Assembly: GCF_003569785.1 (NCBI RefSeq)
Contig: NZ_KZ983991.1
Coordinates: forward strand, 152,188 to 216,187
Direction of reading: 5' to 3'
Length of the DNA stretch: 64,000 nt
DNA from: Leucobacter sp. wl10
Lineage (GTDB): Bacteria; Actinomycetota; Actinomycetes; Actinomycetales; Microbacteriaceae
This document shows positions 42,567-51,948 of this stretch, one piece after another. The notes beneath the pieces are model-generated. The model was not told where the DNA came from, searched no databases, and saw only the letters and a program-made list of their open reading frames with translations. The translations under genes were made by a program, and so were the position numbers. Numbering within the stretch: the first letter of the stretch is position 1; every line of letters begins with the position of its first letter.

Positions 42567-45500
42567 CTACTGCGCGAGCCGCGCGGCCGCGGCCCGCCAG
42601 ATCTCCTCCAGCTCGGCGAGGCCGCGCGGAGCGCCACCCCGCAGTTCGACGCCCTCGGCCACGTAGAACAGCGAGACGTCGATGCGCTCGGGCTCGATGC
42701 CCGCCCACCGGGCGTACGCGTGCCGGTAGAGGTCGAGCTGGAAGAACCGGCTCTCGCGCTCCGCGTCGGTGCGCGGTGCGCGCCCCGCCTTCCAGTCTAC
42801 GATCTCGTAGCTCTCGGAGCCCGGGTGCGCGGCGGGATCGGTCACGCGGTAGACGGCGTCGAGCTTGCACACGAGCGTGCGCCCCGCGAAGGGCAGCGTC
42901 ACCTCCTGCTCCACCGCGATCGGCCGCCGTTCGGCCCAGCGCGAGCGCTCGAACCGCTCGATCAGCGGTCGCAGCGCCTCGGCGTCGGCGGATCCGTCGA
43001 ACTCCGCCACTTCGGGATCGGTGAACTCGAGCTCGAGGCCGCTGAGCGGCAGAGCCGTGCCGCGGGCGGTCGTGGCCCGCCGCTCGACCCACTCGTGGAA
43101 GCGATTGCCGATGCGCGTGCGGCGGTAGGGGCGCTGCGGCACGGGACGCAGCCGCCGCCGCTCCGCCCGGCGGGGATCCTCGACGAACTCGTGGAAGGTC
43201 GAGGCCGTGATCCGCTCGGGCAGCGAGGATCCCTCCTCACCCGGGCCTCGCGCGGGATCCGCGGCGCGGTCGTGCTGCGCGGCCCGCCGCTCCGCGAGCA
43301 GCAGCCGCACCGTCTCGTCGAGGTCGGGATCGTCGCGCAGGTCGGCCTCGCGCGCGTCGCGCGCGTCGAGCGCGGCCCGCACCGCCTCCGCAGCGCGCCG
43401 CACCGCGGGGCCGCGCGCGCCCAGCGGATCCGGCGGCCACCGCATCGTGAGCTCGGCGAGCTCGCTCGGGTCGCCCTCGTGCGCGCTCGCCTCGGGCAGC
43501 CCCGCGATCACGCCGGCCTCCTGCAGCTCGAGCAGGTAGGGCGACGGCGTGCGCGCGCGGGTCTGCCCGCCCCAGAACGAACCACTCAGCAGCAACCGCC
43601 GCGCCGAGCGGGTGACCGCGACGTAGGCCAGCCGCCGCTCCTCGTCCTGGTGCCGCTCCTTGAGCTGCTCCCGGTAGTCGGCGATGCGGTCGCAGAGCTC
43701 TTTCTGGGTGGTGGCGATGCGCCAGTTCAGCTCGGGCCTGGCCGGAGCGTCGCCGCGGAGCTCGTCGGGGATCTCGCCGGTGCGCAGCCACCCCGCGCCG
43801 ATACGAGAGGCTCCGGGGAACTCGCCGGTCACGAGCCGGGGCACGGCGACCAGGTCCCACTCGAGGCCCTTGGCCCCGTGCGCGGTGATGAGCTGCACGG
43901 TGCCGGGCTGCGGCGCCGCGACGTGCTCGGCCGCCTCGTCGGACTCGGTGGCGCGCTCGATCCACTCGAGCAGCGAGGGCAGCGTTCCGCGGCTGTCGAC
44001 GGCGAGGTAGCCCTCCACCAGCTCGGTGAAGGCGTCGAGGTTGGCGTGCGCGGCCGAGGTACCGGCGGCCTCCCGCGCCTCGTTCGCGTCGAGTTCGATG
44101 TCGAGCCGCAGCGCCTGCACGGTGGCGCCGATCAGCTCGCCGATGCTGCCGCCGGCGCCCCGGCGCAGCGAGGCCAGCATGCGGCCGGCGTCGCGCAGGC
44201 GCATACGCCCCGTCTCGCTGATGCCCCGCAGCGCCCGGTGCCCGAGGTCGCGCATGGAGGCGATCTGGTCGAGCGCGTCGATCAGGGTGTACCGCCGGTC
44301 GGGGTCGGCGAGCACGCTGTCGGCCTCGCGGTCCGCCTCGCTGAGCGGCTGCTGCGAGACGTCGCGATCCGCGAACCACCGGGCCGCGTCACGCAGCCCG
44401 GCGATGTCCGCCGCGCCCAGGCGGAATCGCGGGCCCGCCAGCACCCGGATGAGCTCGCTTCCGGCGTCGGCGTACCAGAGGCAGCGCAGCACGCTCACGA
44501 CGTCGGTCACCTCGGGGGTGGTGAGCAGCCCGCCGAGGCCGACGATGCGGTTGGGCACGCCCGCCTCCGAGAGCGCCGCCGAGAAGGCCGCCATGGGACT
44601 GCGCTTGCGGAAGACGACGGCCGCGCTCGGCGGCGCTCCGTGCTCGGCGAGGTGGGTCTCGCGCGCGGCGCGCATCCACTCCGCGACGGCCAGGCGCTCC
44701 TCGTGCACGGTCTCCGGGTAGCGCCACTCCACACTCCCGTTCCCGGCGCCGGGCCGCGGCGCGAGCTTCGGCACCGAGACCGCCGCCGCCGCGGCGAGCG
44801 GTGCCGCGACGGCATTCGCGGCGTCGAGCACACGGGCGGGGTTGCGCCAGCTCGTGGAGAGCGTGAGAGTGGTCGGCGGCCCGCCCTCCGAGCCCGGCGC
44901 GGCGCCGCGCCCGCGGAAGTCCGCGTGGAACGACCGGAGTCCGGCCGCCGAGGCTCCGCGCCAGCCGTAGATGGACTGGTGCGGATCGCCCACGGCCATG
45001 ACGGAGGCGCCGGCGAAGATCCTGGACAGGAACCGCGTCTGCCCCACCGAGGTGTCCTGCACCTCGTCGAGCAGCACCGCGCGGTGGCGTCGCCGGAGCA
45101 CGGGGATCGCCTCCGCCGAGCGCTCGATCGCGCGCGTGGCGAGGGCGAGCTGATCCGAGAACTCGATGAGCCCGCGCCGCCGCTTCTCGGCAGCGTACTC
45201 GCGCGCGAGCCGGGTGAGGAGCGGTGTCTCCGCGAGGCTCGCCACGGCGTCTCGCAGCGGGGCGTAGATCTTGCCGCTGTCTGGGGGCGTCCTCTCGTTG
45301 TACGGGAGCTGCCGCACCCGGCCGAACTCCTCGATCACCCGGTCGACGCGGTCGAACGAGGTGAGGTGGTCGGCGACGGCTCGGTCGAGACCCAGGACGT
45401 GCCTGACGAGCTGCGGGACGCTGAGCTCGCTGCGGGGCAGCTCCGGATCCCGGCTCTCGATGACCACCTCCCTGGCGATGCGCCAGGCCGTCGCCTCGTC

Positions 45501-45989
45501 GATGACCGCGGCGTCGGGGGCCACGCCCGCCGCGAGCCCGAACTCCTGCAACACGCCGGCGGCGAAGGAGTTGTAGGTGCTGACCTCCGGGATCTCGAGC
45601 CCGTCGGCGAGCAGCTCGACGAGTCGCGCCGCGCGTTCGCCCTCCGCCTGATCGAGCCGACCGCGCTCGGCGGCGTCGCGCAGGCGGTCGGCGAAGATCT
45701 CGAGCCTGCCGGTGATGCGCTCGCGCAGCTCGCCCGCCGCCTTTCTGGTGAAGGTGAGGCCCAGCACCTCGCCGGGAGCGACGCGTCCGTTCGCGACGAG
45801 CCACACCACCCGGTTGGCCATGGTCTCGGTCTTGCCGCTGCCGGCGCCGGCGATCACGAGGGCGCTTCCCGCGAGGGGGTGCTCGATGACGGAGCGCTGC
45901 TCGTCGGTCGGCACGATCGGCGCCTGCGAAGGGCCCGCGAGGATCCTCGCGATGCGCTCGGCGGAGAACACCGGTTCGCGATCACGCAT
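42567..45989 (-). CDS. adnB: AdnB-type helicase-nuclease subunit
   Basis: An 1140-residue subunit of the actinobacterial AdnAB complex, which resects DNA double-strand ends. The N-terminal half is a UvrD-type motor with Walker A IAGAGSGKTE (residues ~46-55), VLLDEVQDTSVGQ (motif II), GDPHQSIYGWRG (III), AHGAKGLEW (V) and YVAVTRSAR (VI). The C-terminal RecB-family nuclease has the metal Asp and Lys in EIVDWKAGRAP with an upstream Asp in CKLDAVY. All motor and nuclease residues look intact. The ATG overlaps the adnA stop by eight bases. It corresponds to Rv3201c. Confidence 0.92.
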   Translation of the reverse strand: MRDREPVFSAERIARILAGPSQAPIVPTDEQRSVIEHPLAGSALVIAGAGSGKTETMANRVVWLVANGRVAPGEVLGLTFTRKAAGELRERITGRLEIFADRLRDAAERGRLDQAEGERAARLVELLADGLEIPEVSTYNSFAAGVLQEFGLAAGVAPDAAVIDEATAWRIAREVVIESRDPELPRSELSVPQLVRHVLGLDRAVADHLTSFDRVDRVIEEFGRVRQLPYNERTPPDSGKIYAPLRDAVASLAETPLLTRLAREYAAEKRRRGLIEFSDQLALATRAIERSAEAIPVLRRRHRAVLLDEVQDTSVGQTRFLSRIFAGASVMAVGDPHQSIYGWRGASAAGLRSFHADFRGRGAAPGSEGGPPTTLTLSTSWRNPARVLDAANAVAAPLAAAAAVSVPKLAPRPGAGNGSVEWRYPETVHEERLAVAEWMRAARETHLAEHGAPPSAAVVFRKRSPMAAFSAALSEAGVPNRIVGLGGLLTTPEVTDVVSVLRCLWYADAGSELIRVLAGPRFRLGAADIAGLRDAARWFADRDVSQQPLSEADREADSVLADPDRRYTLIDALDQIASMRDLGHRALRGISETGRMRLRDAGRMLASLRRGAGGSIGELIGATVQALRLDIELDANEAREAAGTSAAHANLDAFTELVEGYLAVDSRGTLPSLLEWIERATESDEAAEHVAAPQPGTVQLITAHGAKGLEWDLVAVPRLVTGEFPGASRIGAGWLRTGEIPDELRGDAPARPELNWRIATTQKELCDRIADYREQLKERHQDEERRLAYVAVTRSARRLLLSGSFWGGQTRARTPSPYLLELQEAGVIAGLPEASAHEGDPSELAELTMRWPPDPLGARGPAVRRAAEAVRAALDARDAREADLRDDPDLDETVRLLLAERRAAQHDRAADPARGPGEEGSSLPERITASTFHEFVEDPRRAERRRLRPVPQRPYRRTRIGNRFHEWVERRATTARGTALPLSGLELEFTDPEVAEFDGSADAEALRPLIERFERSRWAERRPIAVEQEVTLPFAGRTLVCKLDAVYRVTDPAAHPGSESYEIVDWKAGRAPRTDAERESRFFQLDLYRHAYARWAGIEPERIDVSLFYVAEGVELRGGAPRGLAELEEIWRAAAARLAQ

Positions 45990-48900
45990 GACTCACCGCC
46001 GGGATGATGTGCAGCCGGCAGCTCCCCGGCTGGTGCGGGTCCGAGCAGTGGTGCTCGACGCGGGCCGTGAACTCGCCGGCGGCCATGAGGCGCCCGGCGG
46101 CGGCGACCCGACCGCGCAGCTCATCCTTCGCCTCGTCGGAGATCGGCTGCTGCACGCGCTCGACGTAGTCGGCCCCCTTCGCGGCGTCGGGATGGACGTA
46201 GAGCAGCCGGGCGCCGCCGCTCGCCGCACCGGCGTCGGGCGCTCCGAGCGGGCCGGGGTCCGCGCCGGCCTCGAGCTCGAAGGCGCCCTCCGATACCCCC
46301 AGTTGATAGGCCTGCAGCTGCGTGTGGGTCTCGGCCTCGGCCTTCGTGGGCGGTTTGCGGCCGGTCTTCAGGTCGAGCACCGTGATCTCGAACCCTCCGT
46401 CGCCCCGAGGCACGGCCTCGAGGCGGTCGGCGAGGCCGCCCAGCACGGCGCGGTCGATCGGGATCCTGAAGCGGGCCTCCCGCCCCACGAGCCGCCGCTC
46501 CGAAGCCTCGAAGTCGCGCAGGTAGGCTGCGACCCCCCGCGTCTGGGCCTCGGCGAGGCGCCGGGTGCGCTCCGACTCCCACTCGGCCTCGAAGGGGAGC
46601 TTGTGCCACTCGCCGAGCACGGTCTCGAGCAGCCGCTCGGGGTCGTGGCCCTCGGCGGTCTCGAGCGCGTGGTGCACGAGGGTGCCGAGGCCGGCCTGCA
46701 CCCCGCCCCCGCCCCCGCCGAGCGCGGAGATGGCCCAGTCGAGCGGACAGGTCTCGGCCCGATCGAGCTGCGAGGGGCTCACGGGCACGAGCGCCTCGGG
46801 ATCGCCGTCGAGGTCGTGGATCGGTCTCGCGGTGCTCGCCGGCGTGACGCCGTACCACTCGTCCGGGTGCGCGCCGGTCACCTGCTCCTCGGCGAGCGCC
46901 GCGAGCGCGCGCAGCGCGCGCCCGTCCCCGGGGTCGCGCGCGAGCCTGCGCCGCATCTCGGCCGTGGCTCCGCGCAGCGTGAGGCGGGCGCTCGGGAGAT
47001 CGTCCCGTCGGCGGTCGCGCCCGAAGCCGAAGAAGGGACTCGGGTGCTGATCCTCGTCGGAGACCGCCACGACGAGGAGTTCGTCCCGGGCGCGGGCGCA
47101 GGCGTGCGCGAGCAGTCTCAGTTCGTCGTGGATCGTGTCGCGGCGCGAGGGCGGAATCGCCTCGCCGCCTCGCAGCCATCGCTCGAGTGCGGCCGTGCCG
47201 AGCAGCGTGCCGCGCGCGCGGATATTGGGCCAGGCGCCGTCCTGCAGTCCGATCACCGCGACCACGCCGAACTCGCGGCCGATCGCGCCCTGCGGCGTCG
47301 TGACGGTGACGGCCGTGCGCTGGCTGCGCTGCGCCAGCGTGTCCTCGGCGACGGTGCTCCGCAGCAGGTCCTCGAGCAGCGCGGCCACCGGCTGCTCGCT
47401 GTCCTGCTCCTCGTGCCTCTGCAGCGCGAAGAAGAGGCCCATCACGGCGTCGAGCGAGCGGTGCGCCTCGTCGGAGCGCGCCCCCCGGCCGTCGAGCGCC
47501 TCCTCCTGCCAGCGCTCGGCGAGGCTCGTGCCCTCCCACAGCGCCCAGAGGGTCTCTCGAGCGGTGCCCCCTGCTCGCCGCACCCGCGCCGCTTCGACCG
47601 CGAGGCGCCCGAGACGCCGCAGCGCGCGGCCGCCGGCGCTGTCGATCGCGGGCGTGTCTCCGGGCAGCGCGAAGGCCTCCAGCACGAGCTCGTCGATGCC
47701 CCTCGATTCCCGACCCTCGTCGCGGGCGTCGCGGCGCTCCTGCAGGAGCAGCGCGCCGCGCAGGCGCCTGACCGCGACGGGATCCAGGCCGCCGATCACG
47801 CCGCCCGCGAGACGGAGCACGTCTTCGGAGCCGAGCGCACGGGCACCGAGGACGTGCTGCAGCAGGCGGATCAGCTCGCGCACGATCTGGTGCTCGCGCA
47901 GGACCAGGCCGCCGGCCGCGACGTCCGTGGGAACCTGGTGCGAGGCGAGCGCCCTCGCGACGCGGGCGGCCTCGAGACGGCTCCGGCAGATCACCGCCAT
48001 GTCGCCCCACCCGGCGCGTCCCGCCCCGCCCAGCCCGAGGCGGCGGGCGCGGAGCCGGTGCGCGATGACGCCGAGCTGCTCGGCGGGCGATCCGGCCGCC
48101 GCGAACCGCGCCTCGGCGTCCGCGGGCGTCCGCGCGGTCCCGGCAGCGGCATCGCATGCCTCCGCCGCCCGCTGCTCTCCCGCACCCGCGGCGCCGATCC
48201 TCGCCGTCAACTCGCGGACGAGACCGCGCAGCTCGGGCCCGTGCCGGTGCACGGTCTCGAGCACCGCGAGCTGCTCGGGCAGCCCGGCTCGGAGGCCGGC
48301 GCCGCGCCGGGCCAGCTCCCCGCTCAGCCGGGAAAGCACCCCGGTGCGCTCCCCGCGGAAGGCGCCGGTGGCGATGTCGGGATCGCCGAACACCCAGACG
48401 GCGCTGCCGGCGCCCGCGCACGCCGCCAGCAGGGCGAGCTCTCCCTCGCCGATCTCCTGCGCGTCGTCGACGAGCAGGAGGCGCGGCACGCGGAGCCCGC
48501 TCGCGTGCGCCGCGGATCCGGACGCGACCGGGTCGGCCGCGACGGATCCCCCCTCGCGCACGGCGTCCGAGGCGGCGCGGAGCAGGGCGCTCGAGCTCAG
48601 CTCGTCGGGCCGCTTGCGCGCGAGATCGCGGGCGACCGCCGAGATGAGCTCCAGCCCGTCGCGCCACCGCTCGAGCAGGCCCGGGTCCGGGAGCCGCGTG
48701 AACGCCTCGGCACCCGTCTCCCGGCGCAGCTCGCGCAGGCGCGCCGCCAGGGCCGCCGGTTCGAGGCCGAAATCGTCGGCGATGCGCCAGAGTTCGCGCA
48801 GCTCCGCACGGAAGGCGGGGCTCTGGAGCACCTCGTGCGGAAGGCCCGCGACACCCGCCCCGGCTGCGCCGCCGTCGACCACGGCTGCGATCTCCTCGTC

Positions 48901-49239
48901 CTGCACCGTCCCGGTGAGCAGCCGGGGGGCGTCCCGTCCGGCGAGCGCGGCGGCCCGCGCGAGCACCGCGAACCCGAGCGAGGCCGCGGTGCGCACGGGG
49001 GTGCCGCCGATCGCGCGGCCCGCTCGACCCTCGACCGCAGCCCGGAGCCCGGAGGCCACGAGGCGGCTCGGGGCGATCGCGAGCACGTCCTCCTCCTCCC
49101 ACCCGGGGCGATCGAGCGCCCGGACGTACGCCTCGACCAGCACGCGCGTCTTGCCGGAGCCCGGCGCCCCCAGCACGCGGGCGTGCCGCGCCGGATCGAG
49201 CTCGAGCGCGCGAAGCTGGGAGGGGTCGAATCCGGTCAT
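45982..49239 (-). CDS. adnA: AdnA-type helicase-nuclease subunit
   Basis: A 1085-residue partner of AdnB. The motor domain has Walker A GAPGSGKTRV (residues ~24-33), LLVDDAQEIGEGEL (motif II, D-D-A-Q instead of D-E-x-Q), GDPDIATGAFRG (III) and further degenerate helicase motifs, fitting the weaker motor role of AdnA. The C-terminal nuclease has VLDLKTGRKPPTK (metal Asp and catalytic Lys). Three cysteines near the nuclease (ETCPLDW, HHCSDPHQPGSC) could be structural. The ATG is six bases downstream of TAGGCT, and no ribosome binding site is present. adnA is transcribed first and adnB overlaps its end, the same order as Rv3202c-Rv3201c. Confidence 0.92.
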   Translation of the reverse strand: MTGFDPSQLRALELDPARHARVLGAPGSGKTRVLVEAYVRALDRPGWEEEDVLAIAPSRLVASGLRAAVEGRAGRAIGGTPVRTAASLGFAVLARAAALAGRDAPRLLTGTVQDEEIAAVVDGGAAGAGVAGLPHEVLQSPAFRAELRELWRIADDFGLEPAALAARLRELRRETGAEAFTRLPDPGLLERWRDGLELISAVARDLARKRPDELSSSALLRAASDAVREGGSVAADPVASGSAAHASGLRVPRLLLVDDAQEIGEGELALLAACAGAGSAVWVFGDPDIATGAFRGERTGVLSRLSGELARRGAGLRAGLPEQLAVLETVHRHGPELRGLVRELTARIGAAGAGEQRAAEACDAAAGTARTPADAEARFAAAGSPAEQLGVIAHRLRARRLGLGGAGRAGWGDMAVICRSRLEAARVARALASHQVPTDVAAGGLVLREHQIVRELIRLLQHVLGARALGSEDVLRLAGGVIGGLDPVAVRRLRGALLLQERRDARDEGRESRGIDELVLEAFALPGDTPAIDSAGGRALRRLGRLAVEAARVRRAGGTARETLWALWEGTSLAERWQEEALDGRGARSDEAHRSLDAVMGLFFALQRHEEQDSEQPVAALLEDLLRSTVAEDTLAQRSQRTAVTVTTPQGAIGREFGVVAVIGLQDGAWPNIRARGTLLGTAALERWLRGGEAIPPSRRDTIHDELRLLAHACARARDELLVVAVSDEDQHPSPFFGFGRDRRRDDLPSARLTLRGATAEMRRRLARDPGDGRALRALAALAEEQVTGAHPDEWYGVTPASTARPIHDLDGDPEALVPVSPSQLDRAETCPLDWAISALGGGGGGVQAGLGTLVHHALETAEGHDPERLLETVLGEWHKLPFEAEWESERTRRLAEAQTRGVAAYLRDFEASERRLVGREARFRIPIDRAVLGGLADRLEAVPRGDGGFEITVLDLKTGRKPPTKAEAETHTQLQAYQLGVSEGAFELEAGADPGPLGAPDAGAASGGARLLYVHPDAAKGADYVERVQQPISDEAKDELRGRVAAAGRLMAAGEFTARVEHHCSDPHQPGSCRLHIIPAVSHA

Positions 49240-49245
49240 GCGCTC

Positions 49246-49251
49246 AGCCTA
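49246..49251 (-). promoter_or_regulatory. -10 element for leaderless adnAB
   Basis: Minus-strand TAGGCT, identical to the one at pncB, exactly six bases before the adnA ATG. Confidence 0.5.
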
Positions 49252-49400
49252 CTGAGCGCCTCCGACGTTCACGGACCGGGGCTCCTGGCTGCGCCGAGGG
49301 CGAACGCCCGCGCCTGTCGGGCACTCCGACTCCCCGCCCAGCCCTAGACTCGGAGTCAGTTGAACGCGCGGCGCGAGCCGCAGCACCCGAGGAGGCACCC

Positions 49401-49625
49401 GTGGAAATTCGCATCGGCATCAAGCACTCGCCCCGTGAGCTCTCATTCGAGACGGACTCGACGGCGGACGAGGTGCGCGGGCTCGTCGAGGACGCCGTGG
49501 CGAAGGACGCAGCGCTCGTCGCGCTCGCCGACTCCAAGGGCCGGCAGTACCTCATAGGCACCGACTCCATCGCCTACGTCGAGCTCGGAGGCGAGGGCAG
49601 CCGCAGGGTCGGCTTCATCAGCTAG
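49401..49625 (+). CDS. DUF3107 small conserved protein
   Basis: A 74-residue protein (MEIRIGIKHSPRELSFETDS...), the counterpart of mycobacterial Rv3208A (TB9.4). It is predicted to be a small alpha/beta cytosolic protein of unknown function. The GTG start has GAGGAGG six bases upstream. It is the last gene on this side of the conserved actinobacterial block; the sequence changes character after its stop. Confidence 0.93.
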   Translation: MEIRIGIKHSPRELSFETDSTADEVRGLVEDAVAKDAALVALADSKGRQYLIGTDSIAYVELGGEGSRRVGFIS

Positions 49626-49896
49626 CTGCCGGTCTGGAAGGAGCGTGGACGGCCGACGGGAACCGGGGAGCCATCGACCACTCTCGAGGCCGCTGACGCG
49701 ATCGGTCTGCTGAGACGCGACATCTCGGTCGCCCTGCGTCAGGCTCGCGCGTTCCTCCTCGGCGTACGCGCGCACGCGGTCTCGGCATGTCCGCACTGAC
49801 GAATGAATTCTCTTCAGAATTGGATATTCTTCTCATTTCGTGATGCTTATGTAATGCAGCGTTATTAATAATCACAGTGAAGTGAATCGATGGAGC
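49626..49896. other. Junction region with no supported gene
   Basis: The first ~170 bases are still G+C-rich and hold short minus-strand open frames with no homology I recognise. From about 49795 the sequence becomes markedly A+T-rich (for example TTATTAATAATC at 49862-49873), probably the promoter region of the small secreted peptide that follows. This is the left edge of the accessory segment. Confidence 0.55.
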
Positions 49897-50116
49897 GTGA
49901 AAAAGAGGATTCCCGGAGGCCTCACTGGCCTTCTGGTCGGCATTGGCGTCATCGCTATCGCCCCCTCCGCTGCACGGGCGCTTGCGTGGAGCACGTAAAG
50001 CAAATGGGTATTACGCCGTCGGCGCCAAACCGAGCAGTGGAGCCTTCAAGGTGTACCAGAATCGCGGGAGGATCTACGCACCCGCAGACGGGGCCGGCTA
50101 CACGCAGAGATATTGA
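49897..50116 (+). pseudogene. Frameshifted gene for a small secreted peptide
   Basis: From the GTG at 49897 the frame encodes a textbook signal peptide: KKR, a hydrophobic run (LTGLLVGIGVIAIAP) and an A-R-A / A-L-A cleavage region. It then stops at TAA 49996. In the +1 frame the coding continues across the same point (GARKANGYYAVGAKPSSGAF, then VYQNRGRIYAPADGAGYTQRY) to a TGA at 50114. The span is 220 bases, one more than 219, so a single inserted base near 49975-49995 would explain the break. The restored product would be about 72 residues with a mature Tyr/Gly-rich peptide of about 44 residues. I do not recognise the family; bacteriocin-like peptides have this layout. A sequencing error is also possible. 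Confidence 0.45.
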
Positions 50117-50486
50117 GCGTTCCGACGCCCGCTTCCAACACAAAAGCTCGATGCTACCCCCAAGGACCGAGCCGCCCCTTGGGCGGTCATCATCTCTACG
50201 ATGTTTACAAGCAGGCCACCCTCCGGGAGCTACTGCATCAGATGCATCATTCGCCGGTGCCGCGCAAGTGCCCCGAAGTCAGAATAGATGAGATGACACC
50301 CGCCTGACCTGGGATTTCTCCGCCCCTCCACTCGCTATCGTCGGTCGTCCGCGTGCATTCAATAAGAGAAGGCTGCTCGGGTCGCGTGACTGACGACTAC
50401 GAACAACGACAAGGATACTTGACATAGGGTAGACAGTTGGATATTTTAGTGTAAAGGTTACTTTCCGATACTTATGGGGCTTGGTG
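50117..50486. other. Gene-free segment carrying the ABC/Xre operon promoter
   Basis: About 370 bases with no supported open frame. Base composition is much lower in G+C than the flanking chromosome. The only clear signal is the promoter at 50419-50447. A short direct repeat GATACTT occurs at 50414-50420 and again near 50467, flanking the promoter, and could be a binding site. Confidence 0.6.
50419..50447 (+). promoter_or_regulatory. Strong sigma70-type promoter of the ABC/Xre operon
   Basis: A perfect TTGACA (50419-50424), an ideal 17-base spacer and TATTTT (50442-50447). The first gene starts 40 bases further on. It is the best consensus promoter in the window and unlike the -10-only promoters of the host genes, supporting a foreign origin of the segment. 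Confidence 0.8.
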
Positions 50487-51311
50487 ATGGCTCAACGGTC
50501 AGCTTTGAGGCTCCTCGCTGCGATGAGCATGAAAGACATGCTGCGCAACAGGCTCACTGGTCTTGCGCCGATGTTCCTGTTTGCGTGGCTGGTGTTGATC
50601 TACGGTGTTCTGTCGTTCATGTTGAGCGAGGCAGCCAGCGACCCCGCAACGCATCCGTTGCGTGCAGCGCTCCCAAGTATCCTCGTGACGGGGATTGCTG
50701 GGATCGCGTTTATGGTTACCACGGTGCCGCTCGTGTCAATGCGCGAGCGCGGCCTGCTCCGGTTGTTCGGTACGACACCGCTGAGGCGACCCATTTTTCT
50801 TCTCGCGCAGCTTCCGTCGCGCCTCGCGCTGATCGCTCTGGAAGTCGGTTTCATCGTCACTCTGGTAGTTGTGGCCGGTTTCGTTGGCGACCACAACAAC
50901 TACTGGCGACTGCTGGGCACGCTCATCATCGGTACGGCCATGCTGTTCGCCTGTGCGATGCTCCTGGCGAGCCGGTCAAGCAACACCGAATCCACGCATC
51001 AGAGCATGACCATTCTCGTGATGGGGGTGTTCGTGTTCTCGGGCACGTTCCTGCCGCCAGGCACCTTGCCTGCGTTCACCGAGATTTTCACGAACGCGAT
51101 CCCTACGACATGGTTTGCTGCCGCGATAAGTGCTGACCTTACTGGTGCAGCACCGTTTCTGCCAGTGCTGGCGCTGTGGGTGATGATGCTCGCCGTCACC
51201 GTCATTGCTGGGGTGCTCGCAGTGCGCCGATTCGAGTGGGATCACGAAGAAGCCGTCACGCACACTCCGCCGCGTGGACAGAAATCGGCTATGAAAGAGA
51301 TGGTGTCGTGA
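50487..51311 (+). CDS. ABC-2 type permease, first subunit
   Basis: A 274-residue membrane protein with six hydrophobic helices (first at about residues 28-48) and the ABC-2 hallmark cytoplasmic segment RERGLLRLFGTTPLRRPIFL near residue 85. The ATG at 50487 is seven bases after a GGGG run; TTG and GTG codons just before it are alternatives. It is the first gene of a five-gene unit with a second, related permease at the other end and one ATPase, so the exporter is probably a heterodimer. G+C content and codon choice (more A/T third positions) differ visibly from neighbouring chromosomal genes. Confidence 0.85.
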   Translation: MAQRSALRLLAAMSMKDMLRNRLTGLAPMFLFAWLVLIYGVLSFMLSEAASDPATHPLRAALPSILVTGIAGIAFMVTTVPLVSMRERGLLRLFGTTPLRRPIFLLAQLPSRLALIALEVGFIVTLVVVAGFVGDHNNYWRLLGTLIIGTAMLFACAMLLASRSSNTESTHQSMTILVMGVFVFSGTFLPPGTLPAFTEIFTNAIPTTWFAAAISADLTGAAPFLPVLALWVMMLAVTVIAGVLAVRRFEWDHEEAVTHTPPRGQKSAMKEMVS

Positions 51312-51727
51312 TGAGCGATGAAACCGGCATGACGAGCCGCGAAAAGAGAGCCGCTGCCCGATATGTGTGGGAGTTCAGCATCGGAATGGTGCTGTTCGTC
51401 CTCCTCTTCCTCATGCTGCCGAACTGGTGGGTGACCGAACCTGGCACTTGGCCGCATCTGGTGAGAACGCTCCTGCCGATTCTGCCGCTGCTCTGGGCGG
51501 TGATCGCGCTGTGGCGGCATGTGCGCAATGTTGATGAGATGCAAGGCGCCGTGCTGGTGCGCAGCTTCGCATTCGGGTTCGCGGTCACCATGCTCGCCAC
51601 CTTGGTGATCGCGCTGCTGCGCGGTGGTGGTATCGAGGTTCCTGGCGGCGAGTGGATTATCTTCATCGCTGGCATGACGAGTTGGGGTATTGCGATCCCC
51701 GTGAACACGATGAAGAGCGACCGATGA
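51311..51727 (+). CDS. Small membrane protein of the ABC/Xre unit
   Basis: A 138-residue protein with four predicted helices (about residues 18-38, 50-67, 82-102 and 112-130) and no enzyme motif. The ATG overlaps the permease stop by one base (TGATG), and its own stop overlaps the regulator start by four bases. Such small four-helix proteins encoded beside an Xre regulator and an ABC exporter are found in other Gram-positives. Their role is unknown; they may act as a sensor or as an accessory subunit of the transporter. Confidence 0.75.
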   Translation: MSDETGMTSREKRAAARYVWEFSIGMVLFVLLFLMLPNWWVTEPGTWPHLVRTLLPILPLLWAVIALWRHVRNVDEMQGAVLVRSFAFGFAVTMLATLVIALLRGGGIEVPGGEWIIFIAGMTSWGIAIPVNTMKSDR

Positions 51728-51948
51728 AAAACCAAGTCCGCGAACTGCGCACGGAGCATGGCTGGTCGCAGGTACAACTCGCAGAAACGCTCGGGGTATC
51801 CCGGCAAACCGTGAACGCGCTTGAAAAAGGCCGCTACGACCCCTCGCTGCCACTCGCGTTTCGCATCTCCGCCGTGTTCGGCCTGCCACTTGAACGCATT
51901 TTCTTCCCCTCCGAGAACGATGCCCCACCGAGCGGAGGCAAACGATGA
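51724..51948 (+). CDS. Xre/Cro-type helix-turn-helix regulator
   Basis: A 74-residue single-domain HTH_3 protein (MKNQVRELRTEHGWSQVQLA..., GVSRQTVNALEKGRYDPSLP, LERIFF). It is nearly identical in layout to the minimal YozG/ImmR-like regulators. No ligand or protease domain is present. It is embedded in the operon by ATGA overlaps on both sides, so it probably controls its own transporter through the promoter at 50419. It may act alone or together with the four-helix protein encoded just before it. Confidence 0.92.
   Translation: MKNQVRELRTEHGWSQVQLAETLGVSRQTVNALEKGRYDPSLPLAFRISAVFGLPLERIFFPSENDAPPSGGKR

Noticed and set aside
42720..46007. 1095-codon plus-strand open frame opposite adnB
   Set aside because: It has no ribosome site and composition typical of antisense frames. 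The minus strand encodes complete helicase and nuclease motifs.
45712..49347. 1211-codon plus-strand open frame opposite adnA
   Set aside because: Same reasoning: no recognisable domains, and adnA motifs occupy the opposite strand.
49618..49875. Minus-strand open frames between DUF3107 and the small peptide as remnants of a regulator or toxin
   Set aside because: No recognisable motif, and the frames run through both host-like and island-like sequence.
49897..50116. Assignment of the small secreted peptide to the lactococcin 972 family
   Set aside because: The mature part lacks the Trp-Gly and Tyr-Ser-Asn-Tyr patterns expected for that family. Only the overall layout is similar.
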